A stretch of 64,000 bases of DNA from the NCBI RefSeq assembly GCF_025399795.1, contig NZ_JAODTZ010000039.1:30185-94184 (forward strand), read 5' to 3'. The stretch comes from Streptomyces rhizosphaerihabitans (GTDB lineage: Bacteria > Actinomycetota > Actinomycetes > Streptomycetales > Streptomycetaceae). The translations under genes and the position numbers were made by a program. The notes under the pieces are model-generated. The model searched no databases, was not told the DNA's origin, and saw only the letters and a program-made list of their open reading frames with translations. Position 1 is the stretch's first letter, and each line of letters opens with the position of its first letter. Shown piece after piece: positions 1-8,194 of the stretch.

Positions 1-885
1 CTCGTCATCGACGGTGTGACGTCGGGAGGCACCCGGCGCGACGGAGAGATCGTCGCCCTCCACCACTCCGACGGCACACCTCCGTACGACGTACGTTGGT
101 CGGACACGGACGAGGTGACGCTGGTGTTCCCGGGACCGGACGCGCATGTCCGTCCCGTCGAGCACGCGCCCGGGTCCCCCGACACCTCCCGGGGGGAGGG
201 AACGAGTGGCCGGGCCGCCACGAGTCCGCCGCACGCACCCCCCAACCCCGGTGACATCGGCCGACGCCTGACCGCCGAGCGAGAGCGGCAGGGGATGACC
301 CGGACGGAAACGGCACGTCGCGCGAGGATGGCGCCGGACTACCTGGCGTACCTCGAAGAACGTCAGGCCGATCCGAGCCTGGCGAGCCTCATCAGACTGG
401 CCGACGCGCTCGGCGTCAGCGTCGAGGCACTGCGCGGAGGCGGCGGCGACCTGCCGCCCGGCCAGGGGCAGGCGCTCCTTCATCCCCGGTTGCGGGACCT
501 GGGACCCGACGAATGCCGCGCCCGGCTCTCCACGCACGGTGTGGGCCGTATCGCGGTGTCGGGCCCCGAAGGCCCATCGGTCGTCCCGGTGAACTACGAG
601 GTCGTGGACGACGCGATCACCCTCCGGACCGCTCCCGGATCAGTGGTGGCGCAGGCGGTCGGAACGGAGGTCGCCTTCGAGGTCGACCATCTGGACGAGG
701 CGATGAGCCAGGGCTGGAGCGTGCTCGTCGTCGGTGCCGCGTCGAGCGTCACGGAACCCGAGGCTGTGCAACGGCTGGCCGACCGGGCCCACACCGAGTC
801 ATGGGCGGGCGGTGACCGTCAGATGTGGGTGTCGATCCGGCCCGAGCGCATCACCGGGCGGCGCATCACCGCGGCCGATCACTGA
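1..885 (+). CDS. DUF1918 / XRE helix-turn-helix / pyridoxamine-oxidase-fold protein (5' end outside window)
   Basis: The frame is open from base 1, so the true start lies upstream; a GTG at position 16 falls inside the first domain and is unlikely to be the start. Three parts are visible. Codons 1-50 match DUF1918, ending in VRWSD...VFPGPDAHV. An XRE-type helix-turn-helix follows at about codons 85-147 (GMTRTETARRARMAPDYLAY). A PPOX flavin-binding split-barrel follows at about 180-260 (GRIAVSGPEGPSVVPVNYEV). DUF1918 with a PPOX domain is common in Streptomyces; the XRE domain between them suggests a DNA-binding redox or flavin sensor. That role is inferred. No neighbouring gene is close enough to form an operon. 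Confidence 0.85.
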   Translation, partial: LVIDGVTSGGTRRDGEIVALHHSDGTPPYDVRWSDTDEVTLVFPGPDAHVRPVEHAPGSPDTSRGEGTSGRAATSPPHAPPNPGDIGRRLTAERERQGMTRTETARRARMAPDYLAYLEERQADPSLASLIRLADALGVSVEALRGGGGDLPPGQGQALLHPRLRDLGPDECRARLSTHGVGRIAVSGPEGPSVVPVNYEVVDDAITLRTAPGSVVAQAVGTEVAFEVDHLDEAMSQGWSVLVVGAASSVTEPEAVQRLADRAHTESWAGGDRQMWVSIRPERITGRRITAADH

Positions 886-1005
886 CGGGTCGCGGGACGG
901 TCGCTCCCAGGAGCCCGCCGCGCGCACGGGATGCCCACGGCCACCACGAGACAACCGAAGAACGGTTCCGTCCCCGGGGCCGCCGACTCACGAAGGGAGG
1001 CTCCC

Positions 1006-1992
1006 GTGAGCCCTCGGACACCGACCGACGAGTGGATGGCGGCCCTGGTCCACGATGCCGCCGCCGCCCCGTCGATGCACAACGCACAGCCCTGGCGCTT
1101 CGCCTACTTCCGGGGCAGCCGCACGGTACACGTGCGAGCCGACTTCGACCGCGCCATGCCGCACGCCGACCCGGACACCCGGGGCCTTCACATCGGTTGT
1201 GGCGCGGCATTGCTGAACCTGCGGGTCGCGGCGGTGCACGGGGGCTGGTCCCCGGAGACCCGCCTGCTGCCCGACCCCTCTGATCCAGGACTGCTCGCGG
1301 CCGTGCGGCTCACCGACTCCGGCCCGAGCGACCTCGCCGCGCTGTACCCGGCGATACACCGGCGGCACACCAGCCGCTTCCCGTTCGACGCGACCGAGAT
1401 TCCCGGGGCCATTCGTACGGCGCTCGCTGACGCGGCCCACCGCGAGGGAGCCGCCCTGGATTTTCCCGACGTATGGCGGCTGGAGGAAGTACTGGAACTG
1501 ATCGAGGAGGGCGAGGCGCGCAACCTGACCGATCGGGGCAGGAACGAGGACTTGGCCGCCTGGACCCGTCTCGACTCCCCTGCCGGGACCACGGCTTCCG
1601 ACGGGGTCCCGGAGCAGGCCTTCGGTCCGCTCCGGCACGACGGCAGGGCTCCCATGCGCGACTTCGCCGGGAACGAACCCGTGGCACGGCGCGATACGCG
1701 CGAGTTCGAACGCTCTCCTCAACTCGCCCTCGTCAGCACGGCCGACGACCGTCCGGCCGACTGGCTGCGCGCCGGACAGGCCATGGAGCGAGTACTGCTG
1801 CTGGCCACCCTGGAGGGCCTGTCCAGCTCATTCGCCACTCAGGCGCTGGAGTGGACCGACCTGCGCTGGCCGCTTCGCGACCCGGTGTCGGGGAAGGGCA
1901 ACGTACAGATGGTGCTGCGCCTCGGATACGGCCCCGACGGTCCGGGCGCACCGCGCCGTCCGGTGTCGGACGTACTCGACATCCGGCCCTGA
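1006..1992 (+). CDS. Acg-type nitroreductase-family protein
   Basis: A 328-residue protein of the Acg subgroup of flavin nitroreductases, a family linked in mycobacteria to dormancy and hypoxia regulons. The N-terminal signature AAAAPSMHNAQPWRF is typical of the first helix and the FMN-contacting loop. Family members are often degenerate and may store FMN rather than reduce substrates. The start is the GTG at 1006, preceded by a clear GGGAGG ribosome site six bases away; the frame is open back to 931 but that ATG has no such site. It stands alone between the regulator and the sigma factor. The substrate cannot be told from sequence. Confidence 0.85.
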   Translation: MSPRTPTDEWMAALVHDAAAAPSMHNAQPWRFAYFRGSRTVHVRADFDRAMPHADPDTRGLHIGCGAALLNLRVAAVHGGWSPETRLLPDPSDPGLLAAVRLTDSGPSDLAALYPAIHRRHTSRFPFDATEIPGAIRTALADAAHREGAALDFPDVWRLEEVLELIEEGEARNLTDRGRNEDLAAWTRLDSPAGTTASDGVPEQAFGPLRHDGRAPMRDFAGNEPVARRDTREFERSPQLALVSTADDRPADWLRAGQAMERVLLLATLEGLSSSFATQALEWTDLRWPLRDPVSGKGNVQMVLRLGYGPDGPGAPRRPVSDVLDIRP

Positions 1993-2124
1993 CCCGTCCC
2001 GGAGTGCCACTGCCGGGCCACCGCGGAGCGCCGGGTACCGCGGTGTCCGTGCTGCCGGAAACGCGCTGGACAGGGCGTTCGACTATCATGCCTGGCCTCT
2101 GATCGACAGCGAGGGGAGCGCCCG

Positions 2125-2676
2125 GTGGGGGACGCGGCGGAGACCGAGGAGCTGGCCCTGCGGGCGGCCGCCGGTGACCGGGCGGCACTCGACGTCCTGC
2201 TCCAGCAGGTCCGGCCCGAGGTCGTACGGCGGTGCGGACGCTTTCTGCCCTGCCGCGAGGACGCGGAGGAGGCGGCTCAGGACGTGCTCCTCCAAGTGGC
2301 CCGGAAGATCACGACGTTCGAGGGCCGCAGCCGCTTCAGCACCTGGCTGTACACGGTGGTCGCCAACTGCGCCCGGCAGAAGTACCGCGAGCTGACGCGG
2401 CGCGCCGCCGAGCGGCCTGAGGCGATCGACGCGGCGCAGTACGTCGATCCGCGCACCACGAGTGTCATCGCGGGTTCCCGGATCGACCTCCTGGAGGCGC
2501 TGGAACGCCTGGAACGCGAACACCCGCATCTGGTCGCGCCGTTGGTCTACCGCGACATCTGTCAGCTGGAGTACGCGGAGGTAGCCGAGCGGGTCGGCAT
2601 TCCGCTCGGCACGCTCAAGTCCCGTCTGCACGAGGCGCGCAGAAAGGTCAGGCCGTGGCTGTCCGACGCCTCCTGA
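2125..2676 (+). CDS. ECF-type RNA polymerase sigma factor
   Basis: A 183-residue sigma-70 family protein with region 2 at about residues 25-95 (DAEEAAQDVLLQVARKI, then SRFSTWLYTVVANCARQ) and region 4 at about 125-175 (EYAEVAERVGIPLGTLKSRL). The linker between them is short and region 3 is missing, as in ECF sigma factors. It starts at GTG 2125 behind GAGGGGAG. No anti-sigma gene or zinc-binding partner adjoins it, so how it is controlled is unclear. It ends just before a strong hairpin and faces the minus-strand secreted-enzyme operon. Confidence 0.9.
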   Translation: MGDAAETEELALRAAAGDRAALDVLLQQVRPEVVRRCGRFLPCREDAEEAAQDVLLQVARKITTFEGRSRFSTWLYTVVANCARQKYRELTRRAAERPEAIDAAQYVDPRTTSVIAGSRIDLLEALERLEREHPHLVAPLVYRDICQLEYAEVAERVGIPLGTLKSRLHEARRKVRPWLSDAS

Positions 2677-2690
2677 CGGGCCGACGGCCG

Positions 2691-2732
2691 GCTCCTTCCC
2701 TGCCGGGTCCGGGGACTCGGCGGGGAAGGAGC
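2691..2732. terminator. Bidirectional hairpin between convergent genes
   Basis: Arms 2691-2705 and 2718-2732 pair over 15 bp with one G-U wobble around a 12-base loop. It lies between the ECF sigma gene (plus) and the nuclease-fold gene (minus), so it can serve both. There is no U-tract, as is usual in Streptomyces. Confidence 0.75.
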
Positions 2733-2746
2733 TCGGTGCCGTCCGG

Positions 2747-4096
2747 TCAGCGCTGGGTGTAGATGAAGCCGATCTTGTCGACCTCGTCGCCCGCGCGGCC
2801 GTGGAAGCCGGCGATCTGCCGGCCGGCCGGAGCGGTGCGGGTCACGCAGTCCGCCGTCGTCGTGCCGCCGGCCAGGGTGCGGCCGAGGTTCGTGGTGAAC
2901 TTCGTGTAGAAGATCCGGGTGTGGCTGTCCTTCACGCCCTCGCACAGCTGCGCGGAGGTCACGTACTCACTGCTGCCCAGCGTCAGTGAGGCGGCGGTGC
3001 CGCCGGTGCCGCCGTGCGTGAACGTCGTGCCATCGCTCAGCGTCAGCCCCATCCGGTCGATCCGTGCGCCGCTGCTCAGGGACACGGTGGTCGCTCGGGC
3101 GCCGGCCGGCACTCCGGCGATGTCGTTGAAGTAGTCGCCGTGCGGCCCACCGAACTGGTCGCTGAGCTGGAAGGCCGTGTTGCGCGACCAGGTGAACGAC
3201 GCGGTGATCGGGTCGTGGTCGGAGAGCATCAGGCCGTCCGAGGTCAAAAACCGCGTGTGCTCGTTGTTGTAACTGGTCGCGTCGAGTGTGACGAGCTTGC
3301 TGCCACGGTAGAGGATCTTGTCGACGACCTCGCAGGTGTTGGGCACCGTGGTGCCGCTCTGGTCGCAGACGAGCGCGTCGCTTCCCTTGGCCGGCGGGGT
3401 GCCGCCGCGGACGACCTGGACCCAGGCGTCCGTCAGCCCGTTGGCGGCGCCGAACTCAGCGATGGTGTCGCCGGAGCGGGTGTAGCGGGTGTTCGTGTCG
3501 CCCATGACGACGACGGCGTTGCCCGCGGAGTGGGTGCTGATGAACGCGGTGAGCTGATTGAGGTTGTCGGCCCGGGAGGCCAGGTCGCCGTCGTTGGTGC
3601 CCGCGTTGGTGTGCAGGTTGTAGAAGTCGACATAGACGCCCTCGGCGAGGCGTTCCCGCATGAAGGTGAAGCCCTTGGGCGTGAGGCAGTCGCCGGAGTC
3701 GACCTGGCAGGAGTTCCAGCCGACCCGCTCGAAGTCGTCGGTGTCGTAGGAGATCTTCGAGAGGGTGTTGAGGCCGCTGCCGATGCCGGCGCCGCCGCTG
3801 GTGGGCGTGCGGTAGGCGTGCGCGGTGTCGGCCGCGTACAGGGCCGCGTGGTAGTTGAAGTCCTCCTCGACATGGACGATGTCGTAGGGGGCGATGAGCC
3901 CGCCGATCGCCGTGGTACTGGACGCGCGGGGTGTCGGGGCGCTGGAGATGCCGTCGGGCAGCCCGGCGACGTTGTAGCTGAGCACACTGAACGTGCCCGA
4001 GTCGGCGGCCGTGGCGGGGGACGCGGCCGCGGTGAGGCCGCCGAGTGCGGCGGCTGCCGCCGCCGCACCGGCGAGAAGTCTGCGGAGAGGGGACAT
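2747..4096 (-). CDS. Secreted endonuclease/exonuclease/phosphatase-fold protein with lectin-like C-terminus
   Basis: A 449-residue secreted protein. Residues 1-31 are an Ala-rich signal peptide ending ASPATA. Residues 36-305 have the DNase I/sphingomyelinase fold: FSVLSYNVAGLP at the start, NLHTNAG, VVVMGDTNTRY for metal binding and LSDHDPITASF with the catalytic Asp-His near the end. Residues 310-449 resemble a jacalin-like beta-prism lectin domain (GGPHGDYFNDI and GFIYTQ at the end). It could be a phospholipase, sphingomyelinase or nuclease; sequence alone does not decide. It is the last gene of a three-gene operon, 30 bases after the upstream GH43 gene. Confidence 0.8.
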   Translation of the reverse strand: MSPLRRLLAGAAAAAAALGGLTAAASPATAADSGTFSVLSYNVAGLPDGISSAPTPRASSTTAIGGLIAPYDIVHVEEDFNYHAALYAADTAHAYRTPTSGGAGIGSGLNTLSKISYDTDDFERVGWNSCQVDSGDCLTPKGFTFMRERLAEGVYVDFYNLHTNAGTNDGDLASRADNLNQLTAFISTHSAGNAVVVMGDTNTRYTRSGDTIAEFGAANGLTDAWVQVVRGGTPPAKGSDALVCDQSGTTVPNTCEVVDKILYRGSKLVTLDATSYNNEHTRFLTSDGLMLSDHDPITASFTWSRNTAFQLSDQFGGPHGDYFNDIAGVPAGARATTVSLSSGARIDRMGLTLSDGTTFTHGGTGGTAASLTLGSSEYVTSAQLCEGVKDSHTRIFYTKFTTNLGRTLAGGTTTADCVTRTAPAGRQIAGFHGRAGDEVDKIGFIYTQR

Positions 4097-4126
4097 CGGG
4101 GGTTGTCTCCTGGGGACGAAGGGACG

Positions 4127-5506
4127 TCAAGAACCGACCGAGAAGGTGGCGTCGGCCTTGTCGGTGGAGGTGGAGATCGGATCGATGCGCAGCACGTAGT
4201 CTGCGTGCCTGAGGTAACGGTCCGGGTGGTTGTAGGAGCGGAAGGACGACCACGAGGTGTCGGCCAGGCCCGCTGTCCGGTAGAACGTGGCGTCCTGCGC
4301 GAACGTCGTCGTCCCGTCGTTGACGTCGAGCGCCATCTGGTAGTTGCTGTGCCGCAGGTAGCGCGTCGGGTAGTTGACCGAACGGAACGAGACGCCCGCC
4401 GTGTCGGCGAGTCCGGGCACCAGCGTCCACTGCGAGTCCGTGTACGGGTCGAAGGGGTACTCGTCGATCCGGCCGACGTAGTTGGAGTGCCGGACGTAAC
4501 GCGCCGGATAGTTGTAGGACTTGAGCCGGTTCCAGGCGGGAGCGCCCCACTTCGCGAGGAGGTTGGCGTACTCCGTCGTGGAGATCGGCTGGATGCCCGC
4601 GTGCTTGGAGTTGAGCGGCTGTGTGTACAGGCGCTGGTCGACCGCCGTCCAGGTGCCGCTCGCGAGGTCGGCGGACTGCCAGGCGTAGAAAACCCCATTC
4701 GGCGTGTAGGTGTCTCCCCAGAGGAACCAAGTCCCGGTCGACTGGGACTTGATGAGGATCGGGGCCTCGGTGCCGCCGTGCGCGACCGGGGTGCTGAACA
4801 CGGTGAAGCTGCCGGGGTTCAGGGTCGTCGACCTGGCGCCCACCAGGGTCTGGTCCTTCTTGAAGTACAGGTAGTTCACGCCGCCGACGCCCACGGCCAG
4901 ATCGCCGTCGATCACGTCGTAGCCGGGGTCGAAGAAGACCTGCGCCGCCGACGCCGTCACGAAGTCGGTCGTGTAGTTGACCATGATGACGTTGTGGCCG
5001 CTGGAGTCGACCGCGGAGTAGATGATCCCGTACTGGCCCCGCCCGGCGTCCCAGTACGCCTCGGGCGCCCAGCTGTGGGTGGCCATGTCGTGCAGCTTCA
5101 GCCGGCGGTAGCTGGTGAAGGACCGCAGGTCGGCCGAGTCCCAGACGTGGATGTACTGGCTCTGCAGACTCCAGTCGGTGCCCTTGAGGTCCGTGGCCAG
5201 GACCACGAACGTGCCGTCCTGCCTGCGCAGGATGAACGGGTCGCGCAGACCGCCGGTACCGCCGGTCGGGGTCACGACGGGCTTGTTCTGGTTCAGCGGC
5301 GTCCACTGGAGGGAGTCGGCGCTGACGGCCAGATGAAGGCCGTAGTCCGCTCCGTCGCCGTTCGGGGACTCGGTGAAGTAGCCCATCACATAGGCGCCTC
5401 CGGCCGCGGCGCGGGCGGCCGGAGCGCCGAGGGCGACGGCGGCGGTGAGGCCGGCCATCGCCCCCAGAGCGACGCGCCGGGACGGTTGAAGGGGACTGTC
5501 GTTCAT
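4127..5506 (-). CDS. Secreted GH43-like arabinofuranosidase/xylosidase with AbfB domain
   Basis: A 459-residue exported glycosidase. It has a twin-arginine type leader (PSRRVALGAMAGL) and an Ala-rich cleavage region. Residues about 35-310 form a five-bladed GH43-like propeller (GLRDPFILRR, THSWAPEAYWD), and three AbfB-type repeats follow (SYNYPARYVRHSNY, VNYPTRYLRHSNYQ, SYNHPDRYLRHADY) that bind arabinose side chains. The ATG at 5506 is chosen because GGAGA precedes it at normal spacing; an upstream ATG at 5527 lacks a site. It is the middle gene of the operon, 28 bases after the related gene at 5535-6938. It probably attacks arabinan or arabinoxylan. Confidence 0.87.
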   Translation of the reverse strand: MNDSPLQPSRRVALGAMAGLTAAVALGAPAARAAAGGAYVMGYFTESPNGDGADYGLHLAVSADSLQWTPLNQNKPVVTPTGGTGGLRDPFILRRQDGTFVVLATDLKGTDWSLQSQYIHVWDSADLRSFTSYRRLKLHDMATHSWAPEAYWDAGRGQYGIIYSAVDSSGHNVIMVNYTTDFVTASAAQVFFDPGYDVIDGDLAVGVGGVNYLYFKKDQTLVGARSTTLNPGSFTVFSTPVAHGGTEAPILIKSQSTGTWFLWGDTYTPNGVFYAWQSADLASGTWTAVDQRLYTQPLNSKHAGIQPISTTEYANLLAKWGAPAWNRLKSYNYPARYVRHSNYVGRIDEYPFDPYTDSQWTLVPGLADTAGVSFRSVNYPTRYLRHSNYQMALDVNDGTTTFAQDATFYRTAGLADTSWSSFRSYNHPDRYLRHADYVLRIDPISTSTDKADATFSVGS

Positions 5507-5534
5507 GGCGGTCTCCTCGATCCTCATACGGAGG

Positions 5535-6938
5535 TCAGGCCCAGGCCGTGACAGGGACGAACGAGCTGTCCTGGCGGAAGAGGGCGGTGCCGTCGGCCGC
5601 TTCGGCGCGGAGCTGGTAGTTGTAGTGGCGCAGGTAGTGGCCCGGGTAGTTGTACGACTCGAAGCGCAGCGAGCCGCTCGACGTGCCCGTCCGGACGACG
5701 AACGTGGCGTCCTTCGCGAACGCCGCCGTCCCGTCGTTCGCGTCGAAACGGCCGCGGAAGTCGTAGTGCCGCAGATAGTTGCCGGCCGCGTCCCGGAAGG
5801 AGACGCCGTTCGCGTCGGCGAGACCCGCCACGACGGTGAAGGAGGACGCCTGCTTCGCGGCGCCGGTGCTGGAGGCGCTCACCACCGGGAGGTTGAGGAG
5901 CGCCGACTGCTCCTGCCAGTAGCGGGTGGTGTAGTTGGCCGACCGGAAGGACCGGGCGACGTCGGTGGGCAGGCTCGGCCCTCCGGAGACCGTCTCCTTG
6001 ACCACGGTGAAGTGGCGTGCGGTGCCGGAGATCCCCGGCAGCTTCTTCGGCGCGCTCCAGGTGGCGAAGGTGTCGTAGCTGTCGCTGTAGTAGTAACTGC
6101 CGTCGCCGTAACCGTCGAAGAAGATCCGCCGGCCGCCGTTGTCGAGCTGGATCAGCGCCGGTCCCTCACGGGTACCTCCCCAGCCCGCCCAGTCGCCCGT
6201 CCGCTGGATCGTGTACGGGCCGGTGAGGGCGGAGGCGGTCGCGTACTCGATGTACTTCGTCGTCTCGTTCTTGGTGAACGCGTGGTAGGCCGACCCCGCC
6301 TTCACGATGAAGGTGTCGATGTGGTTCGGGCCGATGCCCGTGAGGACCACCGGCGAACTCCAGCTGTTCAGCGCCGAGTCGGTGGCCCTGAGCAGATACG
6401 GCGTGAAGATCCACTCATCGCTGGTGACCGAGCAGGACACGATGATGTTGACGCTGCCGTCGCTGTCCACGAACCACTCGGGTGCCCAGGCCCGGGAGAG
6501 GCCGGTGACCGGGACCGTGTAGTCGTACAGGAACGTCCAGTTGACCCGGTCCGAGCTGCGGGCGAACCCGATGGTGGTGCTGACGTCCTGCCAGGTGTGC
6601 GTGGTGTAGGTGACGTAGTAGTAGCCGTCGGTGTGCTTGAACACACTGGCGTCGCGGATCCGGTTGGCCGGCGGTGTGTACGCGGATGCCTTCAGCAGCC
6701 GGAAGTCGGTCGCGTCGTCCGACTCGTAGACGTTGACGGTGCCGTCGTCGCTGTTGAGGAACGGCACGATGGTGTAGCGGGTTGCGTAGCCGCGGGCGGG
6801 CGCGGCGGCCACGGCGGTGCCGAGCAGCCCCGGCAGTTCGCCCAGGACGAGGGCGGTCGCGGGCAGGGCGGCCAGCGCGCGGAGCAGACTCCGGCGGGAC
6901 GGCTGTCGTGCGGGCGACGCCGTGTCGGGTGTGGTCAT
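5535..6938 (-). CDS. Secreted GH43-like glycosidase with AbfB domain, first gene of operon
   Basis: A 467-residue exported protein with a Tat-type leader (QPSRRSLLRALAALPA) cleaved after AVAAAPA. A GH43-type propeller covers about residues 50-310 (RIRDASVFKHTDGYYYVTY, SRAWAPEWFVD, HIDTFIV). The C-terminal 150 residues are AbfB beta-trefoil repeats (FRSANYTTRYW, YLRHYDF, SYNYPGHYLRHYNYQ). It shares layout and repeats with the downstream gene, so the two look like an old tandem duplication with divergent catalytic parts. It is first in the three-gene operon, and its promoter should lie in 6939-7230. The substrate is inferred as arabinose-containing plant polysaccharide. Confidence 0.85.
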   Translation of the reverse strand: MTTPDTASPARQPSRRSLLRALAALPATALVLGELPGLLGTAVAAAPARGYATRYTIVPFLNSDDGTVNVYESDDATDFRLLKASAYTPPANRIRDASVFKHTDGYYYVTYTTHTWQDVSTTIGFARSSDRVNWTFLYDYTVPVTGLSRAWAPEWFVDSDGSVNIIVSCSVTSDEWIFTPYLLRATDSALNSWSSPVVLTGIGPNHIDTFIVKAGSAYHAFTKNETTKYIEYATASALTGPYTIQRTGDWAGWGGTREGPALIQLDNGGRRIFFDGYGDGSYYYSDSYDTFATWSAPKKLPGISGTARHFTVVKETVSGGPSLPTDVARSFRSANYTTRYWQEQSALLNLPVVSASSTGAAKQASSFTVVAGLADANGVSFRDAAGNYLRHYDFRGRFDANDGTAAFAKDATFVVRTGTSSGSLRFESYNYPGHYLRHYNYQLRAEAADGTALFRQDSSFVPVTAWA

Positions 6939-7219
6939 GTGCGGCTCTCCTCGGATCGGTCACGCGGCCGGCGAGAGGGGGCTCGCCAAGAAGGGCGGGG
7001 GGGGGGTCACCTGGACCTCCCGCATGCCGAAGAGCGCGGCGGTGGGGTCCCGCCACCACCGCCCTCTTGTTCGAAATACCGAATGGTGTGCGACATGCTG
7101 TGCGAGGCATTACGGTAAGGGCTTGCTAGGTGGTGTGAACAGGGCCCGTAGAGACGGAAGTTGAGCGTGTTGACGCCTGGGCCGGGTGTCGTGGCGCGCC
7201 CGGTGTCGGTGCCGCTCTC

Positions 7220-7235
7220 TAGGCTGGTCCGTGTG
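7220..7235 (+). promoter_or_regulatory. Probable leaderless promoter of the HAD gene (-10 TAGGCT)
   Basis: TAGGCT at 7220-7225 matches the Streptomyces -10 element. It places the transcript start at about 7232, next to the GTG start codon at 7233, and no ribosome site is present. The rest of the gap 6939-7219 holds a run of ten G (6997-7006) and a partial palindrome TTCG-N6-CGAA at 7070-7083 that could serve the GH43 operon; neither is certain. Confidence 0.5.
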
Positions 7236-7724
7236 AAGGAGCAGAGCAGCAGGCCACTCGCCGTGTTCGACCTGGACGGCACCCTCGCGGACACCGCGCA
7301 CCGGCAGCGGTTCCTGGAGCGCGCGCCCCGGGACTGGGACGGGTTCTTCGCGGCGGCGTCCGAGGACCCGCCGCTCGCGGAGGGCGTCGCGCTGGCGCTG
7401 AGCAGCGCGCGGGAGTGCGAGGTCGTCTATCTGACGGGCCGTCCCGAGCGGTGCCGGCGGGCGACCGTGGACTGGCTGGCCGCGCGGGGCCTGCCCGAGG
7501 GGCGCATCTGGATGCGGCGCAACGACGACCGCAGGCCCGCCCGCCGCACCAAGCTGGAGATCCTTCGCCGGCTCGCCCGCGACCGGGAGATCCGCGTCCT
7601 CGTCGATGACGACGCATTCGTCTGCGAGGAGGCGGAGCGGGCCGGCTTCACGGTCGTACGGGCACGGTGGGCGGCCGCGTCAGCGGCGCTGAAGGACGCG
7701 CAGGGGCGGGAGGGGCGGACCTGA
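7233..7724 (+). CDS. HAD-superfamily phosphatase
   Basis: A 163-residue HAD hydrolase. Motif I is at the N-terminus (VFDLDGTLAD, two catalytic Asp), motif II is VVYLTGRPE, a Lys follows in RRTKLEIL, and motif IV is VLVDDDAF. It has no large cap domain. This layout matches small polynucleotide-kinase-type 3' phosphatases and general phosphomonoesterases; the substrate is unknown. The GTG at 7233 fits the leaderless promoter just upstream; the frame is open to 7161 without a better start. It converges on the dodecin gene. Confidence 0.85.
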   Translation: MKEQSSRPLAVFDLDGTLADTAHRQRFLERAPRDWDGFFAAASEDPPLAEGVALALSSARECEVVYLTGRPERCRRATVDWLAARGLPEGRIWMRRNDDRRPARRTKLEILRRLARDREIRVLVDDDAFVCEEAERAGFTVVRARWAAASAALKDAQGREGRT

Positions 7725-7765
7725 GGGGTCCAGGCGGGTGACGGGATCCGTGGGTGCGGGTCGGG

Positions 7766-7981
7766 TCAGTCGGCGTCCTCCAGCCGGAAACCGAGCTTCA
7801 GGCCGACCTGGTAGTGCTCGATCCGCCCGTTCTCGATCTGGCCCCTGACCTGCGTGACCTCGAACCAGTCGAGGTTGCGCAGGGTCTGTGAGGCCCGGGT
7901 GATCCCATTGCGAATGGCCTGGTCGACGCCTTCGTGGGAGGTCCCGACGATCTCGGTGACCCGGTAGGTGTGGTCGGACAT
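7766..7981 (-). CDS. Dodecin family flavin-binding protein
   Basis: A 71-residue protein with the full dodecin pattern: a first strand YRVTEIVGTS, a helix VDQAIRNGITRASQ, then the strands WFEVTQVRG and HYQVGLKLGFRLED. Dodecins assemble as hollow 12-mers that bind flavins or CoA and buffer them. The length is standard. The start ATG at 7981 has GGAGAGGAG upstream. A much longer open frame continues to 8947 but is the shadow of the binding-protein gene on the other strand. It is monocistronic. Confidence 0.93.
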   Translation of the reverse strand: MSDHTYRVTEIVGTSHEGVDQAIRNGITRASQTLRNLDWFEVTQVRGQIENGRIEHYQVGLKLGFRLEDAD

Positions 7982-8099
7982 GCGGGTGCTCCTCTCCGCC
8001 GTGGCGCGAGTGCCAGGCGTCATTCCACGGTGCCCCAGGGTGTGGCGCTCCGCGAGACGGCGGGGTGACCGGGTGACGGTGGGCCCTTGACGGAGTTGA

Positions 8100-8113
8100 T
8101 TGGTCCATACCAA
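8100..8113. promoter_or_regulatory. DasR-like palindromic operator
   Basis: TTGGTCCATACCAA has perfect 5-bp arms (TTGGT/ACCAA). Its core TGGTCCATACCA matches 10 of 12 positions of the known DasR (GntR/HutC) site TGGTCTAGACCA. It lies 81-94 bases upstream of the sugar-binding lipoprotein start, the usual place for carbon-source repression. Confidence 0.55.
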
Positions 8114-8194
8114 ACTCCAGACGCCCGTTCGAGCGACCGGCTCGTCCCCCACGTCGGGCCCTTGCCCCTGTCCGCAAGACAGAACAGGACCCTC

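Noticed and set aside
3014..5551. 845-codon open frame opposite the secreted nuclease and GH43 genes
   Set aside because: It is antisense to two clear exported enzymes, its translation is Val/Gly/Arg-rich without domain motifs, and long stop-free antisense frames are normal at this GC content.
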